This document shows, in pieces, positions 41,512 to 49,398 of a stretch of DNA of 64,000 nucleotides. A program made the position numbers and the translations under genes. Each line of letters starts with the position of its first letter. The stretch's first letter is position 1. The stretch is from Corallococcus sp. AS-1-6 (GTDB lineage Bacteria > Myxococcota > Myxococcia > Myxococcales > Myxococcaceae): NCBI RefSeq assembly GCF_020037015.1, contig NZ_JAIQDE010000019.1:116181-180180 (forward strand). Direction: 5' to 3'. The notes beneath the pieces were generated by a model, which saw only the letters and a program-made list of their open reading frames with translations, was not told where the DNA came from and did not search any database.

Positions 41512-42156
41512 ATGCGCATCACCCGCCTTCACTCCCGCGCCCTGGGAAGCCTCTTCCTCCTCCCGTTCTTCGCCTACGGCATCGGCACCGCGCTCGTCAC
41601 GGCCGTCCTGAAGGACCCGGAGCAACTGGCCGCACAGCGGTCCCTGTTCGTCGGGGGCGCGCTGCTGCTCCTGTTGAACTCCATCCTGGTCGTCGGAATC
41701 GGCGTGCTGTTCTTTCCCATCCTCCGGCAACGGAGCCCGGGCATCGCCGTCGCGTACGTCTGCACGCGGGTGATGGAGGCGCTGACCCTCACCGTCGGAG
41801 TGGTGTTCCTGCTGTGCATCCTCCAGCTCGGAGAATCCGCACCGCCGGAGCGGGCGACGCTGCTCAACCTCCTCTCGAAGGGGAACTTCTGGGCATACCA
41901 GCTCGCGATGATCCTCCTGGGAGCTGGCAGCGTGGCGTTCTGCCTGTCGCTGTACCGCGCCCGGCTTCTTCCCGCGTGGCTCCCGCTGCTGGGCGCGGTG
42001 GGCTACGGGCTCCTGGCGCTGGGGGCCGTGCTCGAGCTCTTCGGGCTGCCGTGGGGCATCCTCTTCTCCGGACCCGGCGGCCTGTTCGAGCTGCTGCTCG
42101 GAGGCTGGCTCATCACGAAAGGGTTCCGGACGGTCACGCCTTCCGTCGCGGCGTAG
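41512..42156 (+). CDS. DUF4386 family membrane protein
   Basis: A 214-residue protein with six predicted membrane segments and the DUF4386 layout, opening with RALGSLFLLPFFAYGIGTAL. Its function is unknown. DUF4386 genes frequently sit beside Crp/Fnr-type regulators in other bacteria, and here one is convergent with a 23-bp overlap. The ATG at 41512 begins the usual N-terminus; the frame is open about 70 bp further upstream but with no box. An FNR-like palindrome lies upstream. Confidence 0.85.
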   Translation: MRITRLHSRALGSLFLLPFFAYGIGTALVTAVLKDPEQLAAQRSLFVGGALLLLLNSILVVGIGVLFFPILRQRSPGIAVAYVCTRVMEALTLTVGVVFLLCILQLGESAPPERATLLNLLSKGNFWAYQLAMILLGAGSVAFCLSLYRARLLPAWLPLLGAVGYGLLALGAVLELFGLPWGILFSGPGGLFELLLGGWLITKGFRTVTPSVAA

Positions 42157-42751
42157 CCGGCTGGCCACGCGTGGCGAGCCGCTTGCGGATCCGGCTCAGC
42201 GACTCGGGCTTCACGCCGATGTAGCTGGCCAGTTGGTACTGCGGGATCCGCTGGAGGAGGCCCGGCCGCGTCTTCGAGAGCTTGAGGTAGCGCTGCTCCG
42301 GCGTATCCCTGAGATAGGACGCGAACCACTCCTGCTGTTCCGCCAGGACCTTCTGCATCACCTGGCGGGAGATGCTCTCGAAGCGGGGGAAGCGCCGATA
42401 CAGGTCCCCTTCGCGTTGCTCGGTGCCCACCACCACCGTGGTGTCTTCCGCGCAGACCCAGAAGTGATCCGCCGGGGTCTGGTTCATCATGCTGTGAATC
42501 GAGAGGACCCAGTCGTCCTCGGTGAAGAACCCGTTGCTCCGCTCCTCACCGTCGACGATGGCGTACTGGCGCACGCAGCCCTGGAGGACGAAGTAGGCCT
42601 CGGTGGAGACCTGCCCCGCCATGAGCAGGTGCGTACCCTTCGGACAGCGCTTCACCGCCATGCTGTCCAGGATGGCCCTGGCTTCCTCGTCCGACAGAGG
42701 AGCGATGCGGCGGAAGTAGTCGACGAGCCTGTTCTTCAAGGGAAGCACCAC
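42134..42751 (-). CDS. Crp/Fnr family transcriptional regulator
   Basis: A 205-residue regulator: cyclic-nucleotide-binding-type beta-barrel (about 20-120; HLLMAGQVSTEAYFVLQGCV) and a C-terminal helix-turn-helix (PQYQLASYIGVKPESLSRIRK in part). The N-terminal cysteine cluster of oxygen-sensing Fnr is absent, so the signal is unlikely to be an Fe-S cluster. The last residues overlap the convergent DUF4386 gene. It follows the M20 amidohydrolase gene by 6 bp and may be co-transcribed with it. Confidence 0.9.
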   Translation of the reverse strand: MVLPLKNRLVDYFRRIAPLSDEEARAILDSMAVKRCPKGTHLLMAGQVSTEAYFVLQGCVRQYAIVDGEERSNGFFTEDDWVLSIHSMMNQTPADHFWVCAEDTTVVVGTEQREGDLYRRFPRFESISRQVMQKVLAEQQEWFASYLRDTPEQRYLKLSKTRPGLLQRIPQYQLASYIGVKPESLSRIRKRLATRGQPATPRRKA

Positions 42752-42757
42752 GCGGCC

Positions 42758-44077
42758 TCAGGGACTGCCCAGCAGCTCCAGCGCGGAGGTCGTCAGCAGG
42801 GTGACGCCGGTGCGCAGCGCGCGCTCGCGGTCCGGCGCGTAGAGGGCGGAGTGCGGGGAGGGCAGTGCCTCCTCCGTGCCCTTGGCCTCGGCGAAGCGCT
42901 TGGGCTCGGTGATGCCCAGCCACAGCATCACCGAGGGCACGCCCGCGCGGCCGTACTCGGAGAAGTCCTCTCCGCCCATGACGGACGGCGTCTCGCTGAG
43001 GTTCTTCTCGCCCAGCGCCTTGCCCACCGCGTCCACCAGCCGCTTCGTGAGCGCCGGGTCATTGAAGGTGGCGGGCGTGCCTTCGGTGACGTTGACGTCG
43101 GGCGGGCGGGGCGCTCCGGACGCCATCGCCTCCGCCCTGGCGATGCGCTCGATGCCGGCCAGCAGCGCCTTGCGCACCTCCGGCTTGTATGTGCGCACCG
43201 TGAGCTGCAGGCGCACCTCGTCCGGGATGATGTTGTGCTTGGTGCCACCGTGGATGGAGCCCACCGTGATCACCGCCGGCTCCAGCGGGCTCTTCTCCCG
43301 GCTGACGAGCGTCTGCAGCGAGAGGACGGTTCGGGCCGCCATCACCACCGGGTCCACGGTGGTGTGCGGGTACGCACCGTGCCCGCCCTTGCCGTAGAGG
43401 GTGACGTCCACCGAGTCCACGCTCGCCAGCGCATAGCCGGGGGTGAACCGCACCGTCCCCGCCGCGGCGGTGGCCACGGTGTGCATGGCCACGGCGAAGT
43501 CCGGCTTGGGGAAGCGCTTGAACAGGCCGTCCGCCAGCATCTGCCGGGCCCCCGCACCAATCTCCTCGGCCGGCTGCCCCACCAGCATCAGCGTGCCGCG
43601 CCACCGGTCCTTCGTCCGCGCCAGCAGCGTGGCCGTGCCCATCCATGACGTCATGTGCACGTCGTGCCCGCACGCGTGCATCACCGCGACCTCCGTCCCG
43701 CTTCCATCCCTCGCCTTCGTCTTGCTGGCGTAGGGCAGCCCCGTCTTCTCCTCCACCGGCAGCCCGTCCAGGTCCGTGCGCAGCATCACCGTGGGCCCCT
43801 TGCCGTTGCGCAACAGGGCCACCACGCCGTGACCGCCCACCTTCGGGGTCACCTCGAAGCCGAGCTTGCGCAGGCGCTCGGCCAGCTTCGCCGCCGTCTT
43901 CTCCTCCTGGAGTGACAGCTCGGGCGTCTGGTGAAGGTCGCGGTAGAGCGCGTCCAGTTCGGGGTACAGCGCGTCCAGGCCCGCGAGGACCGGGGGAGGG
44001 GGCGCCGCCGCGAGCACGGGGCCGCCGGGCGCCGTCAGGCAGGCGAAGAGCAGGGGAAGCAGGGGGAGCGTTTTCAC
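42758..44077 (-). CDS. M20 family metal-dependent amidohydrolase, exported
   Basis: A 439-residue enzyme with a signal peptide (MKTLPLLPLLFACLTAPGG, cleavage near VLAA). The M20 metal site is HACGHDVHMTSWMG, the catalytic glutamates GQPAEEIGAGA, and a conserved histidine sits in GGTKHNIIPDEV. It is closest to amidohydrolases that remove acyl groups from amino acids or cleave small peptides (hippurate/IAA-amino-acid hydrolase type). The site of action is the periplasm. The Crp/Fnr gene follows in the same direction. Confidence 0.92.
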   Translation of the reverse strand: MKTLPLLPLLFACLTAPGGPVLAAAPPPPVLAGLDALYPELDALYRDLHQTPELSLQEEKTAAKLAERLRKLGFEVTPKVGGHGVVALLRNGKGPTVMLRTDLDGLPVEEKTGLPYASKTKARDGSGTEVAVMHACGHDVHMTSWMGTATLLARTKDRWRGTLMLVGQPAEEIGAGARQMLADGLFKRFPKPDFAVAMHTVATAAAGTVRFTPGYALASVDSVDVTLYGKGGHGAYPHTTVDPVVMAARTVLSLQTLVSREKSPLEPAVITVGSIHGGTKHNIIPDEVRLQLTVRTYKPEVRKALLAGIERIARAEAMASGAPRPPDVNVTEGTPATFNDPALTKRLVDAVGKALGEKNLSETPSVMGGEDFSEYGRAGVPSVMLWLGITEPKRFAEAKGTEEALPSPHSALYAPDRERALRTGVTLLTTSALELLGSP

Positions 44078-44150
44078 CAGGGAGCCTCCTGACCGTCAGG
44101 GCACCTCCCACTACAGCACGTCTTGCGCGGAGCTTCGCGCGGGAAGCCCC

Positions 44151-45080
44151 TCAAGCGAAGGCGGCGCTGCGCAGCACCATCACGTCGGCGAAGTCGTGGC
44201 GCCGCGGCTCGAGACGCAGCGCCCCCTGCGACACCTGCTCGAGGAAGTGCTCGCCGTAGTCGTGGCGGGGGCCCGAGGCGTACACGGTGATGTCCCGCTT
44301 CCGCGCGACGTCCCCGAGCATCCGGGCCACCGCGTGCGCCACCTCTCCCCAGAAGGGGAAGTAGAGATAGAACGCGGTGCCGTCGGACATGTCCACGTCG
44401 CGGACATCCGCGTGGATGAACTCCAGGTTGGGCAGCGCGAAACGTTGGCTGTTGCGGCGCGCGGACTCGACGTACGTCTGTCCATACTCCACGCCCTTGA
44501 CCCGCGCGGAGGAACTCGCGGCGACGGTGATGGCGAACTTCCCGTTGCCACAGCCGAGGTCGTAGACCGTGTCGCGCGGCCCCGGACTCGTGATGGAGAG
44601 GAAGTCGGAGATGCGCTGGGCCCGCGAGGCCAGGTTCACCTGCCCGAACGGGGGGCGGTCCAGGCCGGTGGTGATGCGGGAGATGCGCAGCAGGCCCTCG
44701 AGCCAGTCATCCGCCGCCGTGCTCGCGCGGCCCGTGGCTTCGATGAAGCCGAGCCCCTCCCACTGCTCCCGGAAGCGCGCCGGTGAGAGGAGCCCTGTTC
44801 GAAGCTGCTGGGCGACATCATCTCCGGCCGCATCCAAGGCCTCGGTCACCCGGAGTGCCCGCGCCTGCAGCGCGGCCCAGAGCGCCTGAAGCTCCGGACG
44901 GGCCCGCACATCGAGCAGGAGCAGCTCCGGCTCCACGTTCTCCTGCACGAAGGAGAACCGCTCCAGGAGCTCCCACTGCGCGCCAAGTCCCAACGTCCGC
45001 AAATCGCTCGTGGCCAGGAGCGCCTCGGCGCGCTCGACCCACCAGGGAGGGGCAGGTGGGACGGGGGCGGAGGAGGGCAT
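44151..45080 (-). CDS. SAM-dependent methyltransferase
   Basis: A 309-residue class I methyltransferase; SAM motif I is VYDLGCGNGKFAITVAAS, followed by VKGVEYGQTYVESARRNSQRF and an acidic NLEFIHADVRDVDMSDGTAF (motif II-III, quoted in part). The N-terminal 130 residues are a helical accessory region. The target is unknown. It is separated from the M20 gene by 73 bp in the same direction and divergent from the TIG-domain lipoprotein gene. Confidence 0.85.
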   Translation of the reverse strand: MPSSAPVPPAPPWWVERAEALLATSDLRTLGLGAQWELLERFSFVQENVEPELLLLDVRARPELQALWAALQARALRVTEALDAAGDDVAQQLRTGLLSPARFREQWEGLGFIEATGRASTAADDWLEGLLRISRITTGLDRPPFGQVNLASRAQRISDFLSITSPGPRDTVYDLGCGNGKFAITVAASSSARVKGVEYGQTYVESARRNSQRFALPNLEFIHADVRDVDMSDGTAFYLYFPFWGEVAHAVARMLGDVARKRDITVYASGPRHDYGEHFLEQVSQGALRLEPRRHDFADVMVLRSAAFA

Positions 45081-45175
45081 GGGGCGTCACGGTATCAGAT
45101 CGCCAGGGGTGTGGCCGGCGCGAGGGGTTGCGAGTCCTTCCTGTCATGCAGGGAGAATCCATCCGGAGCGCCCCC

Positions 45176-46570
45176 ATGGCCGGTGTGACCTCGCGCACCT
45201 CTAAGGTCGCATGGCTGCTGTGCCTCACAGTGTGGGGGCTGACAGGCTGTGTCGAGCAGCGGGACGCCGAGGTGCTCCCCGATCCCGGCACCTCCACGGG
45301 GAGCGCCTGTGAGGGCGTCGCCCCCCGCACGCTAGAAGAAGTCTACGCGGCGCACTTCGCCGCGGACCGCCCCACCGGTTGCACGGTCGGGTGCCACGAC
45401 ACCGGCGCGGGCGGCCTGACGTTCCGTGACGCGCGCGAGCTGTGGCAGGCGACCGTGCAGCGGCCCTCGGTTGGCGACTCCTCGCTCCTGCTCGTGGAGC
45501 CCGGCCACCCGGAGCGCAGCCGCCTGTCCCTCAAGCTTCAGCCGGACGCGCAGGGACGCATGCCCCAGGGCGGCCCGTACCTGGACACCGCCGCGCAGCG
45601 GGACGTCGCCGGGTGGATCTGCGCCGGTGCGCCGGAGCCGTCCACCTCCGTCACGGATGGCGGCGTGCCCACCCGCCCGGTTCCCACGCTCGACACCCTC
45701 ACGCCCTCCACCGTGCAGGAGGGGGTGGGCGAGGTGGTGCTCTCCGTGGGAGGCGGTGGCTTCGTGGATGAAAGTCAGGTGGAGCTGGACGGCGTCGCCC
45801 TGGCCACGACCCATGACGGTCCGCAGCGGATGGAGGTCCGCGTGGCGGCGTCCGTGACGGCGCGGGCCGGCACGCACCAGGTGCGCGTCGTCACCCCTGC
45901 GCCAGGGGGCGGCGTCAGCGCCAGCCGCGACTTCACCGTCACCGCGGCGGGCGTGGTGCTCCCCACGGTGTCCTCGCTGTCACCCTGCGGCACGGTGGCG
46001 GGCTCGGGGACGTTCACCCTCACCGTGAAGGGGATGAACTTCAAGGAGGGCGCGAGCCTCTCCTTCAACGGCACGACGGTGGCGGCGACCTTCATCAGCG
46101 CAAGCGAGCTGCGCGCCTCCATTCCCGCGGCGCTGGTGGCCTCCGCGCCTGGCGGCAACGCCGCCACCGTCACCGTCGTCCACCCGGCGCCGGGCCGGGA
46201 GACGTCCGCGCCCGTGACGTTCGGCGTGGCCAGCAAGGTGTCCACGCTGGCGTCGGACGTGCAACCCATCTTCACGGCGACCTGCGCCACCAGCGGCTGT
46301 CATGCGACCGCCTCCACGCCGGTGAACCTCACCGCCGGCAACGCCTACAACGAGCTCGTCGGCGTCCCCACCAGCAGCAAGGGGTGTGGTCAGCGGCTGC
46401 GAGTGCAGGCCTGTGGCCCGCTGCGCGCGCAGAGCTTCCTCATCGACAAGATCCTCGCGACCAACAGCAGCCCCGCGTGCTCCGGAAGCGCCATGCCCAA
46501 GGGAAGCCCCCTGTCGGCCGCGCAGAAGCAGGCCATCATCGACTGGGTCGCCCAGGGCGCGCCCCGGTAG
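45176..46570 (+). CDS. IPT/TIG-domain lipoprotein with cytochrome-like CH motifs
   Basis: A 464-residue lipoprotein (lipobox in WGLTGCVEQ). An N-terminal part carries GCTVGCHDTG, a CxxxCH variant; two IPT/TIG-like beta-sandwich domains follow (TLTPSTVQEGVGEVVLSVGG and TVSSLSPCGTVAGSGTFTLT regions); the C-terminal part carries CATSGCHATA, a CxxxxCH variant, and ends with a helix QAIIDWVAQGAP typical of surface cytochrome c-like domains. Whether heme is bound is uncertain, since the spacing is unlike the standard CxxCH. The start at 45176 is preceded by GGAG; an in-frame ATG at 45146 is possible. Confidence 0.82.
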   Translation: MAGVTSRTSKVAWLLCLTVWGLTGCVEQRDAEVLPDPGTSTGSACEGVAPRTLEEVYAAHFAADRPTGCTVGCHDTGAGGLTFRDARELWQATVQRPSVGDSSLLLVEPGHPERSRLSLKLQPDAQGRMPQGGPYLDTAAQRDVAGWICAGAPEPSTSVTDGGVPTRPVPTLDTLTPSTVQEGVGEVVLSVGGGGFVDESQVELDGVALATTHDGPQRMEVRVAASVTARAGTHQVRVVTPAPGGGVSASRDFTVTAAGVVLPTVSSLSPCGTVAGSGTFTLTVKGMNFKEGASLSFNGTTVAATFISASELRASIPAALVASAPGGNAATVTVVHPAPGRETSAPVTFGVASKVSTLASDVQPIFTATCATSGCHATASTPVNLTAGNAYNELVGVPTSSKGCGQRLRVQACGPLRAQSFLIDKILATNSSPACSGSAMPKGSPLSAAQKQAIIDWVAQGAPR

Positions 46571-46924
46571 GGACCGCCGCGAGCGAGGGGGCAGCAGGGA
46601 TGCGCTTGCACCAGGGGGCCTCCTGACGGTCAGGGAGCCCCCACCGTGCTCGGACGCGGCCTCCATTCGAGTCGTGGCCGAAGGGGGGACCCATGTCCAC
46701 GAGCAACCTTCCGAGCGAGGTCGAGCTCATCTACGAGCTCATGCCCTGCAACGCCATGCGCTCGGCGCAGGAGCCTCTCCGGCCGCCCCATCCCTGCGCC
46801 TACTTCCGTCAGTGGGGGAGCTGAAGACGCTCCAGGGGCGCTATCGTGAGCAGTTCGCCCAGGAACCGCGCTGAGGCACGGCGCCGTGCTCACCCATGCC
46901 GGGTGGAGCGCCGCGAGCGGTTGC
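46571..46924. other. Gene-poor stretch with a possible broken small gene
   Basis: Between the TIG-domain gene and the GST gene no intact large gene is visible. The only coding-like signal is the frame-interrupted small gene described at 46693-46874. A GACGGTCAGGGA segment and a possible ribosome-binding site AAGGGGGG precede it. Confidence 0.5.
46693..46874 (+). pseudogene. Possible small gene broken by a frameshift
   Basis: From ATG 46693 the frame reads MSTSNLPSEVELIYELMPCN with strongly G/C-ending codons for about 26 codons, then becomes Pro-rich and stops at 46824 (43 residues). The codon signature reappears in another frame at about 46790-46874, reading LRLLPSVGELKTLQGRYREQ and ending in a stop. 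The simplest reading is one protein of about 60 residues disrupted by an indel. No family is recognised. Confidence 0.4.
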
Positions 46925-47566
46925 TCAGCCCCGGGCGGCCGGCGGCGGCATGGCGGGCGCGGTGCGCTGCCACGCCTCCAGCTCCTGCACGCGCCCCAGC
47001 CAGGCCCGGAGGTTCGCGTAGCCTTCGACGGGCAGGCGCGCCGGGGCCGCGAGGGCGAACGACGCGGCGAGCGAGAGGTCCGCGAGCGTCAGGCGCTCCT
47101 GCGCGACCCACGTCCTGCCCGCCAGGTGCGAGTCCAGCACGGGCGCCGTCTGCGCGAAGAGGGCCTCGCCGCGCGCGACCTCGGCGGGGTCCGGCGGCCC
47201 GCGGCCGGTGCGCTGCTTCACGAAGTTCTCCTGGACGAGCACGGTGTTCGCCGGGGCCATGTGGGCCGAGCACCAGAACAGCCAGCGGTTCACGTCGGCG
47301 CGGCCCTGCGCGTCCGTCGGGAGCAGGGTCTGCCCCGGGGTCTTCTCCGCGAGGTACACCATGATGGCGCGCGACTCCCAGAGCACGAAGCCGCCGTCGT
47401 CCAGGACGGGGACGCGCCCGTTGGGGTTGATGCCCAGGTACGACGCCTCGCGCTGCTTGCCCGTGGTGAGGTCCACCACGATGCGCTCGAGGGGAAGGTC
47501 GAGGTGGGCGGCCACGAGCAGCACGCGGCGCGAGTTTCCGGACAGGGGGTGGAAGTAGAGCTTCAA
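46925..47566 (-). CDS. Glutathione S-transferase family protein
   Basis: A 213-residue GST: N-terminal thioredoxin-like domain (LKLYFHPLSGNSRRVLLVAA with the SNAIL-type ESRAIMVYLAEKT) and a C-terminal helical domain with RLTLADLSLAA. The start is best read as TTG at 47566: GGAGG lies 7 bases before it, and the protein then begins as GSTs usually do; a GTG start at 47587 would swallow the ribosome-binding site. Likely role: conjugation or peroxidase reactions with glutathione-like thiols. Confidence 0.88.
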   Translation of the reverse strand: MKLYFHPLSGNSRRVLLVAAHLDLPLERIVVDLTTGKQREASYLGINPNGRVPVLDDGGFVLWESRAIMVYLAEKTPGQTLLPTDAQGRADVNRWLFWCSAHMAPANTVLVQENFVKQRTGRGPPDPAEVARGEALFAQTAPVLDSHLAGRTWVAQERLTLADLSLAASFALAAPARLPVEGYANLRAWLGRVQELEAWQRTAPAMPPPAARG

Positions 47567-47693
47567 GACGGACCTCCAGGTCAGCACGGGTGGATGAGGA
47601 AGTCCTATCCCCCCGGCGTGACAAGGGTCTGTCAGGTATCGTCAGGGACTCTGTCCGCGTGCCACCCCCCAGCCCGTCCCGCGCGGCAGGTGC

Positions 47694-48032
47694 CTACGGC
47701 GCGCTCGTGGGGGCCGAGTAGTGCACCGGGGGCGACTCACCCGGGAAGGTGGGGATCCGCTCGATGAACTGCTCATCCACGAAGCACCAGGCCCAGTCCT
47801 CTCCGGGCTCGAACGATTTGATGACCGGGTGGGCGCTTTCGTGGAAGTGCCGGGTCGCGTGGCGTGACGGCGAGTCGTCGCAGCAGCCCACGTGTCCGCA
47901 GGTCAGGCACATCCGGAGATGAAGCCAGTCCCCTCCGTCCTTCAGACACTCCGCGCAACCGTGGCCGCTGGGGTGGATGGGAGCCGTCCGGTGATGCTCG
48001 GTCGCTTCCAGGTGGGGACATGCCTTCTTCAT
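47694..48032 (-). CDS. UBP-type zinc finger protein
   Basis: A 112-residue protein made up of one ZnF-UBP domain: CPHL at the start, GHGCAECLKDGG, MCLTCGHVGCCDDS and HATRHFHESAHPV, giving the Cys/His ligands for the usual zinc sites. In eukaryotes the fold binds ubiquitin C-termini; in bacteria, which lack ubiquitin, such small stand-alone members occur widely and their partner is unknown. The start ATG at 48032 overlaps the stop of a decayed frame upstream (ATGA). Confidence 0.9.
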   Translation of the reverse strand: MKKACPHLEATEHHRTAPIHPSGHGCAECLKDGGDWLHLRMCLTCGHVGCCDDSPSRHATRHFHESAHPVIKSFEPGEDWAWCFVDEQFIERIPTFPGESPPVHYSAPTSAP

Positions 48033-48277
48033 GGCTCGCGCTCCGCGTCGGGGCCTCCGTCCGAGGGCCTCATGGTGTCGAACATGGGGATGCGAGAGGG
48101 CTGGCCGCAACGCGCGTGGGGCCGTGTCGGTCGCGGGGCGGGCGCCCGGCTCGCCGCTCGTGGTGCTCGGCGGGCCGGGGGGCCGAGCACTTCGCGCTGC
48201 TTCACGTAGAAGACTTCGTTCTGGATCTTCCGGATGCTGGTGTTGCGCCGGATGATGTCGGACAGCCGCGTCGTCTT
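48029..48277 (-). pseudogene. Remnant of a gene 3' end
   Basis: Directly after the elaA stop, on the same strand, the frame from 48277 reads TTRLSDIIRRNTSIRKIQNE with almost pure G/C-ending codons for about 32 codons. It has no ATG and is preceded by an in-frame TAG at 48278-48280. The rest of the frame to 48029 loses the codon pattern but is open, and its stop overlaps the UBP gene's ATG. It looks like the tail of a lost gene; the family is not recognised. Confidence 0.45.
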
Positions 48278-48286
48278 CTAATCTCT

Positions 48287-48748
48287 TCAGTCCCTGCGCA
48301 TGTCGAGGTGCGGGATGCCGTCCTCGTCATAGATGTCGCTCACGGCCACGAAGCCGAAGCCCTCGTAGAAGCGCTGCAAGTAGGCCTGCGCCCCGATGCG
48401 CACGGGCGCGCCCGGAAAGCGCTCGGAGAGGAAATGCAGGCCGCGCTCGACCAGGTCGCGGCCCTGCCGCTGCCCGCGCAGCGCCGGCGCGGTGACGACG
48501 CGGCCAAGGCTCGCCTCGGGGAACTTGAGGCCGGGCGGCAGTGCCCGCAGGTAGGCACCCAACTGTCCCGTGCCCGGGACGCACCCGAGCAGGTGGAAGC
48601 ACGCGGCGTCCAGGCCGTCCGCATCGAGATAGAGGCTCTTCTGCTCCACCACGAAGACTTCGGAGCGCAGCGCGAGCAGCCGGTACAGCTCCTCGAGCGT
48701 GAGCTCGTTGAAGCGCTTCCACTGCCAGTCGAGAGGAGAGGAGGCCAT
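48287..48748 (-). CDS. elaA: GNAT family N-acetyltransferase ElaA
   Basis: A 153-residue acetyltransferase of the ElaA type: opening WKRFNELTLEELYRLLALR, VFVVEQKSLYLDADGLD, the acetyl-CoA loop LRGQRQGRDLVERGL and a C-terminal GFVAVSDIYDEDGIPHLDM that is nearly diagnostic for the ElaA family. It is a cytosolic enzyme whose substrate is unknown. A gene fragment ends 15 bp upstream on the same strand. Confidence 0.92.
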   Translation of the reverse strand: MASSPLDWQWKRFNELTLEELYRLLALRSEVFVVEQKSLYLDADGLDAACFHLLGCVPGTGQLGAYLRALPPGLKFPEASLGRVVTAPALRGQRQGRDLVERGLHFLSERFPGAPVRIGAQAYLQRFYEGFGFVAVSDIYDEDGIPHLDMRRD

Positions 48749-48762
48749 GGTGTCCGGTCACC

Positions 48763-48878
48763 TTAACGCGAGCGGGCCCCGAGGTGTGCGCCGGGCAGGC
48801 GGGTGAAGGCGCGCCTCGCGGCGACGAGCTGCATGTCCGGGCGGCTGCGCAGCTTGAAGAACTGCGCGAACAGGTATC
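48763..48878 (-). pseudogene. 3' fragment of a gene, 5' end lost at the island edge
   Basis: From about 48878 the minus-strand frame reads RYLFAQFFKLRSRPDMQLVA and on to a TAA at 48763-48765, with strong G/C third positions. Upstream of 48878 the frame loses coding character and opposes the plus-strand gene at 48885. It is the tail of a longer gene that has been cut off by whatever brought in, or rearranged, the defense island. Family not recognised. Confidence 0.5.
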
Positions 48879-48884
48879 GCTCCG

Positions 48885-49262
48885 ATGCTCGTGGACAAGC
48901 GCCCCCGGCGGGCCAACCAGCGTCGCCGGTTGGAGCAGGCGGGCTATCAGGTACTCCCCATCGAGAAGCTCGACAACGGCGGCTGGCTGTCAAAGCCCTT
49001 GGCCAGGGCGGGAAACTCCGCGCTGTCTGGCAATTGGGATGACGTCAAATACTTCTCGGACCTGGAGCGGCTGCTGTATCTCGACTTCGTCGGGGGCATC
49101 CACTTGGATGTCGACATCGCGCTCTGTGACATCGACCTCCAGGACACCATCGAAGCGTTCCGGAAGGCCATCGACAAGTACGACGGCTTCCTCGGCGGCA
49201 TGTCGCTCTCCCGCACCCTGCTCTTCGGCAGGGCGAAGGGGGCAATCTGGACCAGGCTCTGA
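48885..49262 (+). CDS. Unknown protein upstream of the Zorya operon
   Basis: A 125-residue predicted soluble protein of mixed helix/strand content (YFSDLERLLYLDFVGGIHLD and QDTIEAFRKAIDKYDGFLGG regions). No membrane segment, signal or known motif is seen. Codon use is clearly coding but with more A/T third positions than the flanking chromosome, as in the zor genes. There is no good ribosome-binding site, and the 5' end touches a truncated gene, so the N-terminus itself may be damaged. It is 136 bp upstream of zorD on the same strand; a link with the defense operon is conjecture. Confidence 0.55.
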   Translation: MLVDKRPRRANQRRRLEQAGYQVLPIEKLDNGGWLSKPLARAGNSALSGNWDDVKYFSDLERLLYLDFVGGIHLDVDIALCDIDLQDTIEAFRKAIDKYDGFLGGMSLSRTLLFGRAKGAIWTRL

Positions 49263-49398
49263 GGTAGGGGGGAACTCGGGGGACGGATGCTAGTGGCGGA
49301 ATGTCCGGGAACTCAATACCCCAACAGGGTGATGGTCCTGCACGTCAAGGACGCGATACGTCACCGAAGGACGGACGGACAGCTCTCCTGGCAGGCCC

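Noticed and set aside
46925..47587. GST start at GTG 47587
   Set aside because: It would include the GGAGG box in the coding sequence and add residues before the standard GST beginning; TTG 47566 fits better.
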